From: Meconema thalassinum
Lineage: Eukaryota > Arthropoda > Insecta > Orthoptera > Tettigoniidae
Direction of reading: 5' to 3'
DNA: 64,000 nt
Assembly (NCBI GenBank): GCA_946902985.2
Contig: OX336388.2
Coordinates: 120,753,894 to 120,817,893 of the forward strand
In this document: piece by piece, positions 32,592 through 42,834 of the stretch
Position numbering within the stretch: position 1 is the stretch's first letter
How the letters are laid out: every line of letters begins with the position of its first letter
Notes under the pieces: generated by a model
Databases searched by the model: none
What the model was told of the DNA's origin: nothing
The model's input: the letters and a program-made list of their open reading frames with translations, nothing else
Program-made: the position numbers and the translations under genes

Positions 32592-33080
32592 ATGTCCACA
32601 TGCTATTTTCAGTCTTCCTGTTTACTGCATATTGGCCACATCACAATGATCATCCAAGAAATTTATGGATGGCGTGGAGGTTCCAAGACACCGTCTGGAG
32701 CTGGGAAACGCATCATAATTTTTCATATAGGAAGTGAAGAAGGATTTCTTGACGGTGCAGAACTTTGTTTTATCGGCAAGAAAGGGAACGGTGATTCCCA
32801 CAACGAAATGAACTCGACTCATTACGAAGAATGGTTCACGAAAGTGCTGAGTTTATTGCCTCAAAGGTCGGCAGTCATTATAGATCAAGCCCCGTGTCAT
32901 ACGGTGGTCAATACCGCAACTAAAAACCCGAACATGTTGTGGCTGAAACCTGACATTATAACCTGCATAACATCAAAGAATATATCGCTACCACTTGGAG
33001 TTGGCAATTACAACAAGCTGACTAAATCAGAGCGGATTGTCCTTGCGCACCTTGCCAGGCCTAATTTTCAAATTCCAGTG
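32592..33080 (+). pseudogene. Element B transposase, N-terminal remaining part (DDE_3 type)
   Basis: The frame reads YGWRGGSKTPSGAGKRIIIF, HIGSEEGFLDGAELCFIGKK, HNEMNSTHYEEWFTKVLSLL and SAVIIDQAPCHTV. These are the central motifs of a DDE_3 superfamily endonuclease of Tc1/mariner relatives; the second catalytic aspartate is in IIDQAP. The HTH region and the first aspartate are not found upstream, so it is already truncated. The LINE at 33087 then splits the gene. Confidence 0.78.
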
Positions 33081-33086
33081 AAAAAG

Positions 33087-36000
33087 GTCTCCCATAAGTC
33101 CAACCCCTCGTCCACGTCGTGGGAGACGGGCAACGGCACAAAGTAGGGGATTGCCTGTAGGGGCGAAGTACAGTGGGGACTTCGTGTCCCCCGGGACCGT
33201 TACGGTAGCTATGAAGGTCCTACAGGAACCCTGAAAAGTGACGGCTAACGGGGCTCTGGTGAAGCTACGATAAGCCCAGCAAGCCAGTAGTGGATGAAAC
33301 CAAATGCCTTCAAGAATGGAACGAGCCTCAGACATGATGGATATAATAGACGACGACATGGCTGTACACACGGACTAAGATTTGGAACTTTAAACATAAG
33401 AACGCTGACGGAGAAGGTGGAGGAGTAGTGGATACGATGGAAAGAAGGAAGTTGGATTTATTGGGATTGGCAGAAACAAAGTGGAAAGGGGAAGGAAGGA
33501 GAGAACTGAGAAAAGGCTATAGACTGTACTGGAGTGGGAATGAAGAGGGAAAGAGGAATGGAGTGGGAGTAATAGTACGAGATGGTTTAAAAGAAGAAGT
33601 GAGGAGAATAAGTGATAGGATGATGAAAGTGAAAGTAGCACTGAGGGGAGAGACCGTAGAAATAGTGCAAGTGTATGCTCCACAAGTAGGCTGCGCCTCT
33701 GAAGAGAAGGAGGAGTTTGAAGAGAAATTGCAGAAGCAGCTGGTAGGAAGAAATATGATTGTTATGGGGGATCTGAATGCCCATGTAGGAAGAGAAAGAC
33801 AAGGTTATGAGAGTGTTCTAGGACCAGAGGGTTGGGGCGGAAGAAATGAGGAAGGAAAGAGACTGTTGGACTTCTGCTAAAGGAACAGCCTGCTAGGTGG
33901 GAACTCCTGGTTTAAGAAAAGAGAGAGCCACACAATCACATGGTACAGTGATGACTTGACCAGGAAGTCGGTGGTCGACTATATACTGTATGAGAAAGAA
34001 CTAAATAAGAACATCAAGGTTATACCATCGGAGAACCTGGATAGCGACCATCAATTGCTGGTAATGAACCTGAGAGGGAGTAAGGAGAAGAAAGGGACTG
34101 AGAACCAGGAAAGACGTATAAGGATATGGAAACTGAAAGAAGGGGATAGAAGGGCCGAGTACCTCAAAATGGTAAAGGAAGGAATTCCAACAGATGAAGA
34201 AAGAGGGGTGGAAGAGGAATGGGCTAGATTTAAGAAGACACTAGTAGGTGCAGCAGAAGCAGTATGTGGGAGGACAAGTAGTAAGAAGAGGTGGAAGGAA
34301 ACACCATGGTGGAATGAGAAGACAAAAGATATAGTAAGGGAAAAGAATAGAGCCTTTAGGAGGTGGTATCAAAACAGGACGGTAGAGACAAGGGAAGAGT
34401 ACCAGGAAAGAAAGGAGGAGGTGAAGAGAGTAGTGGCTGAGGAGAGAAGAAAGTGGATGGAAGAGTGGACAAAGATGATGGAGGATAGTGAAGGTACAAA
34501 AAAGGTCCCGTATGGGATGGTAAAAAATAAGAGGCGGAAGGATCCTACGGATTATGTTAGAATGGTGAACAAAAGGGGACAAGAGATAGAAAATAGGGAA
34601 GAACTGAAGAAAATGTGGAAAGAATATTTTGAAGAATTTCTGAACCCAAATGGAAATGATGGTGAGGAGGAAGAAATCGGGGAAGAGGAAGATGAGCTGC
34701 AAACAGAAAAGGACTTAACATGGAAAGAAGTGGAAGATGCAGTGAACAAGATGAAAGGAGGGAAGGCACCGGGTGTGGATGAGTTGAGTGTGGAGATGGT
34801 GAGAGCAGCAGGAGAGGTGGGGATACAATGGTTGTACCGAGTGATGAGGACAGCATGGAAGGAAAGGAAGACCCCAGAGGGCTGGAAAAAAGGAATAATT
34901 GTCCCGATCTTCAAGAAAGGTAATAGAATAGATTGCAGAAACTATCGGGGAATAACACTGATGAGTCATTGTGCAAAGACCTTCGAGAAAGTTTTGGAAA
35001 GGAGAATTAGGACAAGGATAGAAGGAGGGATGAGGGAAGAACAACATGGCTTCAGCACAGGAAGGTCCACAGTGGATTTGATTTTTGCTATAAGGCAGTT
35101 ACAAGAACAGCACTATGAGTATGGAACAGATCTACTGATGGCCTTCCTGGACATTGAAAAAGCATATGACAGGGTATGCAGAAACAAAGTATGGAAGTCC
35201 CTGGAGGATAGATGAGTAGAGAAATGGACTATAAAGTGGATAAAGGAGATGTACAAGGGAAGCGTGAGCTGTGTGAAAGTGGGAGGAGAGAGATCGGACT
35301 GGTTGGAACAGGGAAACGGCCTGAAACAAGGAAGTGCACTGTCACCGTTACTTTTCATTGTGGTGATAGATGACATAATGACCCGAGTGGCACAAGTAAC
35401 TGGGGAAGGAAAGATGAAAGCAATGGTTTTTGCAGATGATTTGATGATTTGGGGAAACAAGGAGGAGGTACAAGAACAGTTGGACGTGTGGGAAGGAATA
35501 ATACAAGGATATGGGATGAAATTTAGCATAAATAAGAGTGAGATGGTGATCACAACAAGGAAGAAGGAAAGAACCACAACGGGAATAACAATTGGTGGGG
35601 AACAGCTGAAGAAAGTGGAGAGTTTCATGTATCTGGGAAGCCTGATACAAGATAATGGAAGAAACGATAGAGAAATAAATGAGCGGGGGAGGCAGGCAGA
35701 AGCATTTCGGAGGAGTGTGAGAAGCATGTTATGGAACAAGGATGTCCCTCAGAACAGCAAAAAGATCATATATCGGACGTACTATGTCCCTATCCTGACG
35801 TATGCCTCGCAGACCTGGGTTATGAAAGGATGGGAGAAGAGCAAAATACAGGCCAGTGAGATGAGGTTCTTGAGAAGCAGTATTGGAGCTACAAAGATGG
35901 ACAGAATAAGAAATGAGAGGACCAGAGAATTAATGAAGGAGGAACCATTACAGGATGGTATAGAGAAATCTAGACTTGGATGGTATGGACATGTAAAGCG

Positions 36001-36228
36001 AATGGGGGAGAAGAGGATACCCAGGAGAGTACACGAGACGAAGTGGGAAGGAAAGAGACCGAGAGACAGGTGGCTGAAGGGGGTGGAAGAAAGCGTGAAG
36101 AGAAGAGAAGACTGGACAAGGGTGGAAGCTGAGAGATGGTGGGAAGACAGAAGACGTTGGAGAGGCTTGTGTTCCAAACAGACCCGGCCAGTGGCTGGAA
36201 ACTGTGCAAGATGATGATGATGATGATG
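33087..36228 (+). mobile_element. Nearly complete LINE (RTE-like) with 10-bp target duplication
   Basis: This 3.14-kb element is flanked by AGTGAAAAAG at 33077-33086 and 36229-36238 and ends in a GATGATGATGATGATGAT tail. One frame holds an APE-type endonuclease (LLGLAETKWKGEG, MGDLNAHVGRE, SDHQLL) and a reverse transcriptase (KAPGVDELS, EQHGFSTGRS, AFLDIEKAYD, QGSALSPLLF). Short UTRs and a trinucleotide tail suggest RTE or a close clade. It interrupts the transposase gene of element B. Confidence 0.88.
33428..36214 (+). pseudogene. LINE ORF2 (endonuclease-reverse transcriptase) with two nonsense codons
   Basis: Segments 33428-33880, 33956-35215 and 35249-36214 share one reading frame, broken only by TAA at 33878 and TGA at 35213. 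The TGA stands in an otherwise conserved run after KVWKSLEDR and is most simply a CGA-to-TGA transition. Endonuclease motifs occupy the first 220 codons; catalytic FADD is intact at 35429-35440, followed by MYLGSLIQDNG and a C-terminal basic region (RWYGHVKRM type). With only two point stops over about 930 codons, this is one of the youngest insertions here, but this copy cannot make a full protein. Confidence 0.88.
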
Positions 36229-36238
36229 AGTGAAAAAG

Positions 36239-36618
36239 CTGGAACAACTAACCAAACGACTTCGACCGGATGTAAAGCTTGTTAAATTACCAGTGGCTCA
36301 TTGCGAGCTCAATCCAATGGAACTTATTTGGGCTTACTTTAAAGGAAAAATAGCAAAAACAAATATTGCTAACATATGGTATTACAAAATGGTAGAGGTA
36401 TGGAGGCAATGAATATTTTATGTCGAGAAGCCTTGCGTACCTTTACTCCCGAACTCTGGAAACAATGTATTAAACAGGCTAAAAGATCTGAAGACCACTA
36501 CTGGGAGAAAGGTGGACTGTCTGAAAATGTTCCTCATTTCGAGCCCGTCATAATTAACATGAATGACAGCAGTTCTGATTCATCGGAACAGAGCGCTTCT
36601 TCAGACGAAGAATACTGA
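36239..36618 (+). pseudogene. Element B transposase, C-terminal part
   Basis: Continuing after the LINE, the frame reads TKRLRPDVKLVKLPVAHCEL and NPMELIWAYFKGKIAKTN, containing the third catalytic acid (NPMELIW). One frameshift near 36390 leads to ALRTFTPELWKQCIKQAKRS, EDHYWEK and an acidic serine-rich C-terminus ending DEEY. It ends about 230 bases before the right inverted repeat. Confidence 0.8.
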
Positions 36619-37410
36619 CTAATTTAAATATTGTAAAGATATGTAAATAGCCCATGTAAAAATTGTACAGTATAACATTTCCAGATTAGGAAGCAAACCA
36701 TTTTTAAACCTGCCACTGAAGGTCCAAAGCCCTTATGTGAAAAAGGTGATGGAAAAAGAAATTTGTACGAGGAAAGAAAATAAAAGGTTGAAAGTAAACT
36801 TAAAGCAGTGTTCGTTCGTTGCGAGACGCGACGACTGCAATTTAACGCAGCATTGCTGCACTGGATTTCACAAGCCCGCTCGCTTTTAATCGTATGGGCC
36901 AGAACGCACAAAACCTCCTATTAATATTACTCTTCATAAATTCATCACACTGTACATTTACAGTGGTCGTAGTTTCCGATAATCGCGAATGAGAGCTTCA
37001 AAATGAGACCAAGTTTCCTGCTGTACATTTATCCTGGGCTGAGAAAACGTTACGTCAGAAAAAGTATAAGAACTTTTTATTGGGTAGTTGAAAAAACTTC
37101 AAACTTGAGATTTACACTACCAATACTTGTGCCTATAACATATAAAAATTTCATTACCCTCAGCCATGTAGTCTTCCATGAATACAGTTTTAAGCGAGTG
37201 GTTCCTAGAAAAGACATCAAAAACACGGACAATTTTTCATACAACCACAAATAAACAAATAATTAATAAACTTGACAATAATTGGCTTATATAATCTAAC
37301 GCAGAATTAAACAAGGAAAATATTAGTAAAACTCGTTTTTTATAGGTCTGTCGGTTTGCTTGTAATTAAGGCCTAAACTCGAGTATCCATAATAAAAAAT
37401 CCGATAGTAG

Positions 37411-37590
37411 GTGGAAAGTCAGCTGCACTAAGACTTTGGACTCTTTGAAGGTGATATGGATAAAGGAGCTGTCCTCGTAGAATTCTCCACTCGGTCGTAT
37501 GACTCATAAACCATATGTTTACGGGACATGTTTTGCTTGTTGTCAGGTCCTCTATCGAATACCCGGAGCTTTCCCACATATTTAGTTACA
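37411..37590 (-). pseudogene. Element A transposase, N-terminal DNA-binding part
   Basis: The minus strand reads LLYPYHLQRVQSLSAADFPP just before the element B insertion. This matches the end of the helix-turn-helix region in the same arthropod mariner-related family. Stops upstream show decay. Confidence 0.68.
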
Positions 37591-37673
37591 CCCTGTATAT
37601 TGTTACGGACTATTGAAGAAGAAAAGAACAAAGAAAAAATCAGGATGAAAGCAAGTGTCAAATATACGCTAAC

Positions 37674-39636
37674 CTTCCCGGAGTTGCTGAGACTATCCAG
37701 CAGCAATTTCTTGGCCATCTCCGGACAAGTAGATTCGGCAAGGCGTCCGGCAGTAAAGAACAACTCCACGACATGGTCCAGGGTGATACATCCATGCTGC
37801 ATACCATGGAGAACTGTCGAACAGTCATTGAGCGGCACAAGTAGCATCCAGTTATCGGGAAACTGCTTCTTACGAGCCAACGCAATGTGTTTCAGGAGAG
37901 TAGATTTCCCCATACCCGGTTGACCAGTTATCAGACGAAGCCTGGCCTTCCAGTCAACAGGCAGGAGACCTCTGTGTACACAGGTAGCTGTCGCACCCCG
38001 ACATGAGCTCGACATGGGCTGAACAAACTTTTCTATGATGCTGTGATCGCCATGGCTTTTTTTCCAGACAAGAAATCCATCGTGGTATACAACCCAATGA
38101 ACATTTCTTTTGGCTTCCAAGTTCTTACACAACTCTTGGTAGCGTGTCTGATCTCTGTCACAGTGACCACCGGCGTTAGACATTACCACCGTGCTCGAAG
38201 GTAGACGTACCGAATGGCCGGCAGGAAACGACGACACCGCAAATATTTCTTTGCTATGTTCTTGTGCGAGTACATCTTCTGTCAAAACAGTGGCATGGTG
38301 AAGTGTGCGAGTGATGTATGTGTGGTCCACAGGGCTCAGGGAATGGCCCAGAATGATTCGTCCACCCGCGAGGACAGTAGCTATGATCCTGCCAGTGAGC
38401 ATGTTCTCCCCCAGCATGGAGAGCAGCACCTCCTCTCCTTGGAACCGAATCCTGGTCGCCAGGATACGCTCCCGAGACTGTTCCGTCAGGTAGATTGGGT
38501 GCAACTCGTCCTCATAATAGTCGTATCTCCAAGGCAACTGCAGCCTCCTGTCTGAGATTACGATGGCCGTCTTCACAACCTCCTCTATACGGTTCAATAG
38601 GCGTACAAGTGCATCACACTCATCCTCAGCACAGACAAACAGTGTTTTGCAGTGCCCAGACTTGAACACGTACTCGATCAGACGAGAATGCTTGCAGAGA
38701 TCGGCGTCCGTGATCAACAAGTGGGTATTCTCGTGAAACATGTTCGACACAGTGAGGCACTTGATGATGCCACTTACACCAGGGACGACCCAGTTTGAAC
38801 GATAGTGCCCTATACTGGATTGTGTTGTTTTGTCTGCCTGGAAAGAGTGGCCTAAGATCTCTTTTAGTTGCTGCAATGCTCCAGAGTTGAGTTCCTTCCT
38901 GAGAGCCGTGGGCCAGTGCGGCGAGTAATTGTTCAGCAGAAAATGCTCCTGGCCCCACCACGTCTCCATGGAGCACAAGAAGGCTCCGTACAACGAGCTA
39001 GAGTCTTCTCCCCAAGCCCCAGTCACTTCCTGTCGCACCAGATCCAAGACCTGCTCGGCATTGCCCTGCTCACTGAAAATGAGCAGCCTGGACAGAAACC
39101 TGTGGTACCTCTCTGGATCCGAGCATTGGTCACGGACGCGCCATACACGCTCGTCCTCGGGACCGAACGTGAACACAGACGATGGATCGCGTCCCGTGCC
39201 CAGGACGTCCTCCATTCCGCACCATTCATGACCCACATGTTGATGCTCCACGGGGCTGTTCGTGTATAATATGAAGTAGAAGTTCTCAAACGATGATCCT
39301 CTGATGATCTCGACGTTACTCTCGCACAGCCCATCCTCGATGAAGCAGTAAGAATCGTAATATTTGGCGATGCTGAAGCTGCCGCTCTTCTGTAGCAGAG
39401 CTTGCGTGGTGATGGGAGACGCTCTCTCCTTGTGTTTCAGCTGGACACAGTAGGAGGCTCCCGATTGGCTGTCTCTGATGAATATGTCGTCAAAGGCACC
39501 CAGCCCGCTCACATTGCTACCAAGCAAGAAAGCTCTCTCCGAGGCAACCAACCGCAGATACGTTAACGCACACAGACCGTACTCGTACTTCTGACCCCAG
39601 GTTGTGGCAGCTCCGCCTGTCTTATCGTAAAACTGC
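37674..39636 (-). CDS. NACHT-ankyrin protein, 5' exon: nuclease-like domain plus NACHT Walker A
   Basis: This exon (654 codons, numbered here from QFYDK) starts after the acceptor TTCTGTTGCAG|G (39637/39636, intron phase 2) and ends at the donor GGGAAG|GTTAGC. Residues 7-8 are GG. A block follows with CALTYLRL, then FDD (48-50) and VQLKHK (64-69). D49/D50 with Q65-x-K67 match the D-x(n)-QxK layout of PD-(D/E)XK nucleases such as DUF4297/Cap4. Residues about 110-540 form a linker without motifs I know. GQPGMGKST (571-579) is a Walker A P-loop with K577; the matching Walker B opens the next exon, 24.4 kb away. Presumably a soluble STAND ATPase. The start codon lies in an upstream exon I could not identify. 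The nuclease call is inference from motifs. Confidence 0.9.
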
Positions 39637-39654
39637 CTGCAACAGAATAAAATT

Positions 39655-40440
39655 CCAATTACTGTTTGTTTTCTGCTTTTGCTTTTGTTTCTGAATTTTG
39701 CTTTGTGTTTTAGGTTTTGTGTTTGTTTTTGTATTTTACGTTTTGTGTTCATTTTCTGCTTATGCTTTGGTTTTGGAATTTTGCTTTATGGTGGTTTTTT
39801 TGTGTGTGTGTGTTTGGTTGGTTCTTAAGTTTAGGGGCTGCCCCATGTACTTTGGGTGTGTGTAGAATCTGTCTGATAACCGGTGTTAATTGTGATGACT
39901 GTATTAGTGTGTGTTATCTGTTTTTTTTTAATTTAAGTACTGCAACTTAGAATTTTTCAAATAGTTCCTACTTTTGCCGCCAAGCGCCACTGTCAATGAC
40001 TACTAGGCCAAGTTCAGAACTTGGCTACTAGACGCCACCACAGTCGGCTCTTGGCAACGAACTTAGAAACCTAAAAGCGTTGTTAACCTATCCAATTTAG
40101 CTTCACACAGGTGCAATTAGTGGAAGGTTCTATGACATGGGACCGCCGCTTTACTTCCCCTCCGAAGGAAGACATACTGAGGGATTTTTAACGCTCTTAA
40201 AAAATCCGACGGCTTCGGCCGGGTTTGAACCCGCTATCTTGGGCATAGAAGCTCAGCATGCTACCGACTACGCCACCGAAGCCGCTTTTTTGTGTGTTTG
40301 TTCTCTGCTTTTGCATTTTGCTTTGTGTTTTTTGTTTTCTGCTTTTGTTTTTGAATTTTGATTCTTGCTTAGTGTTTTTGGTTTTGTGTTTGTTTTCTAC
40401 TGTTTGCTTTTTTGTTTGAATTTTGCTTTTTGCTCCCGGC
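39655..40440. repeat. T/G-rich degenerate minisatellite, interrupted by a SINE
   Basis: Runs built on TTTTGCTTTTG, TTTTGTGTTTG and TTTCTGCTTTTG occupy 39655-39800 and 40286-40440. They are separated by a SINE B insertion and lie just upstream of the NACHT exon acceptor. Confidence 0.7.
39815..40285 (-). mobile_element. SINE family B copy (minus)
   Basis: This is a full-length copy reading from GCGGCTTCGGTGGCGTAG (right end) to CTTAAGAACCAACC. Flanks share TTTTTTGTGTG(TG)TTTG, consistent with a target duplication in the T/G-rich repeat. Confidence 0.87.
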
Positions 40441-40941
40441 CAATATTACATAGCATGATCACAATAACATATTATATAACTAGGGACTGGATTTTGTGAA
40501 AATACGTAAGTTATGCACATATGCGAATGCATATTTTGAATTGTTTATTGGATTTTTGCATATTCTGAACATAACAGTATATTTTAACATATACAGTTTA
40601 GCATAATTATACTGTTGAAATTAAGTATAATTTAAATCATCTTGAACAAAATAGGTTTTGCCTGCGTGTTGGACATCCCTTGTGAGTAACTTTCTGAGAA
40701 ACAGTAAACGAGATGACAGTACTTGTACTTTACACAATGCTGCCTGGCTATTTGAAGAAGGGAATGGAGTGGGACATTCGTTTCACCATGTCGACGGCCA
40801 GTAGCCCAGGGTTAGATTTGTGAGGAATTTTATCAGTTAATGTGTACTTCAAAGTCTGCATATCCTTAACTCAAAATGCCTAAAGAGAAGAGCAGCAGTA
40901 AGTATTTATTAAAACAGTGGTTGTCAGGTAATAGTGAATAT
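40441..40941. other. AT-rich spacer
   Basis: No gene was seen. It is rich in GCATAT/ATATGC words like the two neighbouring small TIR elements. Confidence 0.4.
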
Positions 40942-41453
40942 TAGGGCTCGGATGTTCAAGACCTCAAAATAGTCCGAATATGCAAGCAAATATGAGCTTA
41001 AAAATGATGAAATATGACTAAAATATTACAAAATATGACCAGAAAATTACTGATTTAAATATGGTTGTTCTTTTTAATTATAAATTCAAGCAACAATCCC
41101 TTCGAGATTCAATTGTTAACTACATTCTTAATTCCAATTTTCCTATTAATTTTCTGAATATACATGTTTAAGTGGTTATTTACAGTCTAATTCTGTAATC
41201 ACTAGTTCCCGTTCGGTAAGTTGAGGATGACTGCACACCTACAGCTGCCGTCAAACTACCGACATATGACGTTTTAACCAAAACATGCCCAAAATATGAC
41301 CTAATGGTAAAATATTGTCAAAATATGCATTTATATGACAAATAAAAACCACTGTATTGTGACGATAATCACTTGATTTACATCCAAAACCAATCAAGCA
41401 TGAAAATAGAGGCAAAGAAAAAAATATGATTTTTCCTCAACATCCGAGCCCTA
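40942..41453. mobile_element. MITE with TAGGGCTCGGATGTT termini (512 bp)
   Basis: The left end TAGGGCTCGGATGTT is matched by the inverted right end AACATCCGAGCCCTA. The interior repeats AAATATGAC words and is noncoding. AATAT on both sides could be a short duplication. Termini of this style occur in hAT elements, but the duplication length does not confirm this. Confidence 0.72.
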
Positions 41454-41473
41454 AATATTATTCAACTGTTGGC

Positions 41474-41722
41474 TAGGGATCGGACATTTATGCACTGAAA
41501 ACTATTAAAATATACGTAATTTGTCTCCAGAAACATTGAAAAACTTGCAATTATCTATTGTGATGCTTCTTTCTGCAGTGAATGATACATGTATAAAGTG
41601 AGTGAATAAGATTCGCTTATTGTTGTGCATATTTTTCATTTTTTAATGCATATTTCCTACATTTTACTGCATGATTGCATGTATATTTTAATCGCTTTCA
41701 GTGCATAAATGTCCGGTCCCTA
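41474..41722. mobile_element. MITE with TAGGGATCGGACATTTATGC termini (249 bp)
   Basis: The left end TAGGGATCGGACATTTATGC, continuing ACTGAAA, is repeated inverted at the right end (TTTCAGTGCATAAATGTCCG, then GTCCCTA). The terminal bases resemble the preceding MITE. A SINE B inserted at its right edge. Confidence 0.72.
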
Positions 41723-41738
41723 TATATATATATATATA

Positions 41739-42252
41739 AGCGGCTTCGGTGGCGTAGTTGGTAGCATGCTGAGCTTCTATGCCCAAGATCGCGGGTTCAA
41801 ACACGGCCGAAGTCGTCGGATTTTTTAAGAGCATTAAAAATCCCTCAGTATGCCTTCCTTCGGAGGGGAAGTAAAGCCGGCGGTCCCATGTCGTAGATTT
41901 ATGACATGTTAAACAACCTTCCACTAATTACACCTGTGTGAAGCTAAATTATATATAGGTTAGACATTCGACAAACGCTCTTAGGTTCCGACGTTCGTCG
42001 CCAGGAGCCGACTGTGGTGGCATCTGGTAATCAATTTCTGAACTAGTAGACGTTGATGGTGGCGTTTGGCGGCAAAAGTAGGAACTGCTTGAAAAATTCA
42101 ATGTCTGCAGTCCCACTTGAATTGAAAACAGATAACACTCACTAATACAGTCATCACAATTAACATCGGTTATCAAACAGATTCTACACACACCCAAAGA
42201 ACACGGGGCTACATGACCGCGTTGTCGCAGCCCCTAAACTGAGGAACCAACC
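41739..42252 (+). mobile_element. SINE family B copy (plus), 13-bp duplication
   Basis: The head is GCGGCTTCGGTGGCGTAG with A and B boxes; the end is CTAAACTGAGGAACCAACC. The duplication GTCCCTATATATA is at 41716-41728 and 42253-42265, and a short TA run lies between the left copy and the head. Confidence 0.88.
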
Positions 42253-42339
42253 GTCCCTATATATAACACACACAATGTTATTACAGTGTGTAATATATAC
42301 AAAACACAAGATAATAACTAGTTAATAGTACATTATGCA

Positions 42340-42460
42340 ACGAGCCTATAATGGCAATAATTAAGACACGAGTATGTTTATAAAATGAGCGTATGCAAGT
42401 TTTATAATTTCCATACGAGTGTCTTAATTACCATTATAGGCGAGTTGCATACGACTGTTT
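42340..42460. repeat. Short palindromic element (about 120 bp)
   Basis: TATGCAACGAGCCTATAATG and the following GGCAATAATTAAGACAC are inverted at CATACGAGTGTCTTAATTAC to GGCGAGTTGCATAC. It may be a MITE on its own or one end of something larger running toward 42780. Confidence 0.6.
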
Positions 42461-42834
42461 ATGTTCTACGATAATTATAACTTTATTTTATGTTTAAACA
42501 TAAATATCTGTGGGATTCAGTTAATTCAGTTACTGAACAGGACGCGCTGGATTTGCTGACTGAACAGAGCGCATTCGTGGTCAAGGCACACCGAAAGCAG
42601 AGACCATTCACTTTGTTTGCCAACACGGAAATATGTTGGATTTTGAGCGCATGCACGAAGGTATCCTTACCTAATTGGTCACACAACTGTTTCTTTAGCT
42701 CTGATTGGTGGAAGAAACTGTTTCATAATGAAGAATAGTGTTATAATGAGCCTCATTATGATACAGTTTTCTGACATATAATGTTTACATTTCGACATGG
42801 TCGAAAATAAAATTATTTAAATTTATTTTTAGAT

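Larger units (their letters stand above)
29403..37404 (+). mobile_element. Element B: Tc1/mariner-type transposon with about 550-bp inverted repeats
   Basis: Left and right ends, (TA)T[AC]GGATTTTTTATTATGG, are flanked by TA at 29401-29402 and 37405-37406. If B and one TA are removed, element A's transposase frame is open across the site. The inverted repeats are unusually long: 29403-29660 plus 32237-about 32540 on the left, matching about 36850-37404 on the right. The interior encodes a DDE_3 transposase (32592-33080, 36239-36618). B is itself interrupted by element E2 in its left repeat and by a LINE in its transposase. Confidence 0.85.
28534..37595 (-). mobile_element. Element A: IS630-Tc1-mariner transposon, interrupted by element B
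   Basis: The ends are CAGGGTGTAACTAAATATGT at 28534 and its inverse ending at 37595, each flanked by TA. The terminal inverted repeats match over about 35 bp and continue to match imperfectly. Transposase coding runs on the minus strand from 37590 to 37411 and, after element B, from 29396 to about 28740. A therefore inserted first, then received B. Confidence 0.88.
13256..37673 (-). other. 24.4-kb intron of the NACHT-ankyrin gene
   Basis: The donor is GGGAAG|GTTAGC at 37674/37673 and the acceptor is TTCTTGATAG|GTCAGC at 13256/13255. Joining gives the continuous NTPase segment SNSGK-VSVFLDAVDEV in phase 0. The intron is almost wholly transposable elements. Stretch 13256-13680 has nothing recognisable; it holds T-rich sequence and no open frame of interest. 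Confidence 0.85.

Noticed and set aside
34241..36255. Minus-strand frames of 100-208 codons
   Set aside because: They lie antisense to the LINE ORF2 and have phenylalanine/leucine/serine-rich shadow composition.
36624..36911. 95-codon minus ORF
   Set aside because: AT-rich 3' region of element B; no motif, and it ends inside the inverted repeat.
37003..37254. 83-codon ORF
   Set aside because: It lies within the right inverted repeat of element B and is not preserved in the left repeat.
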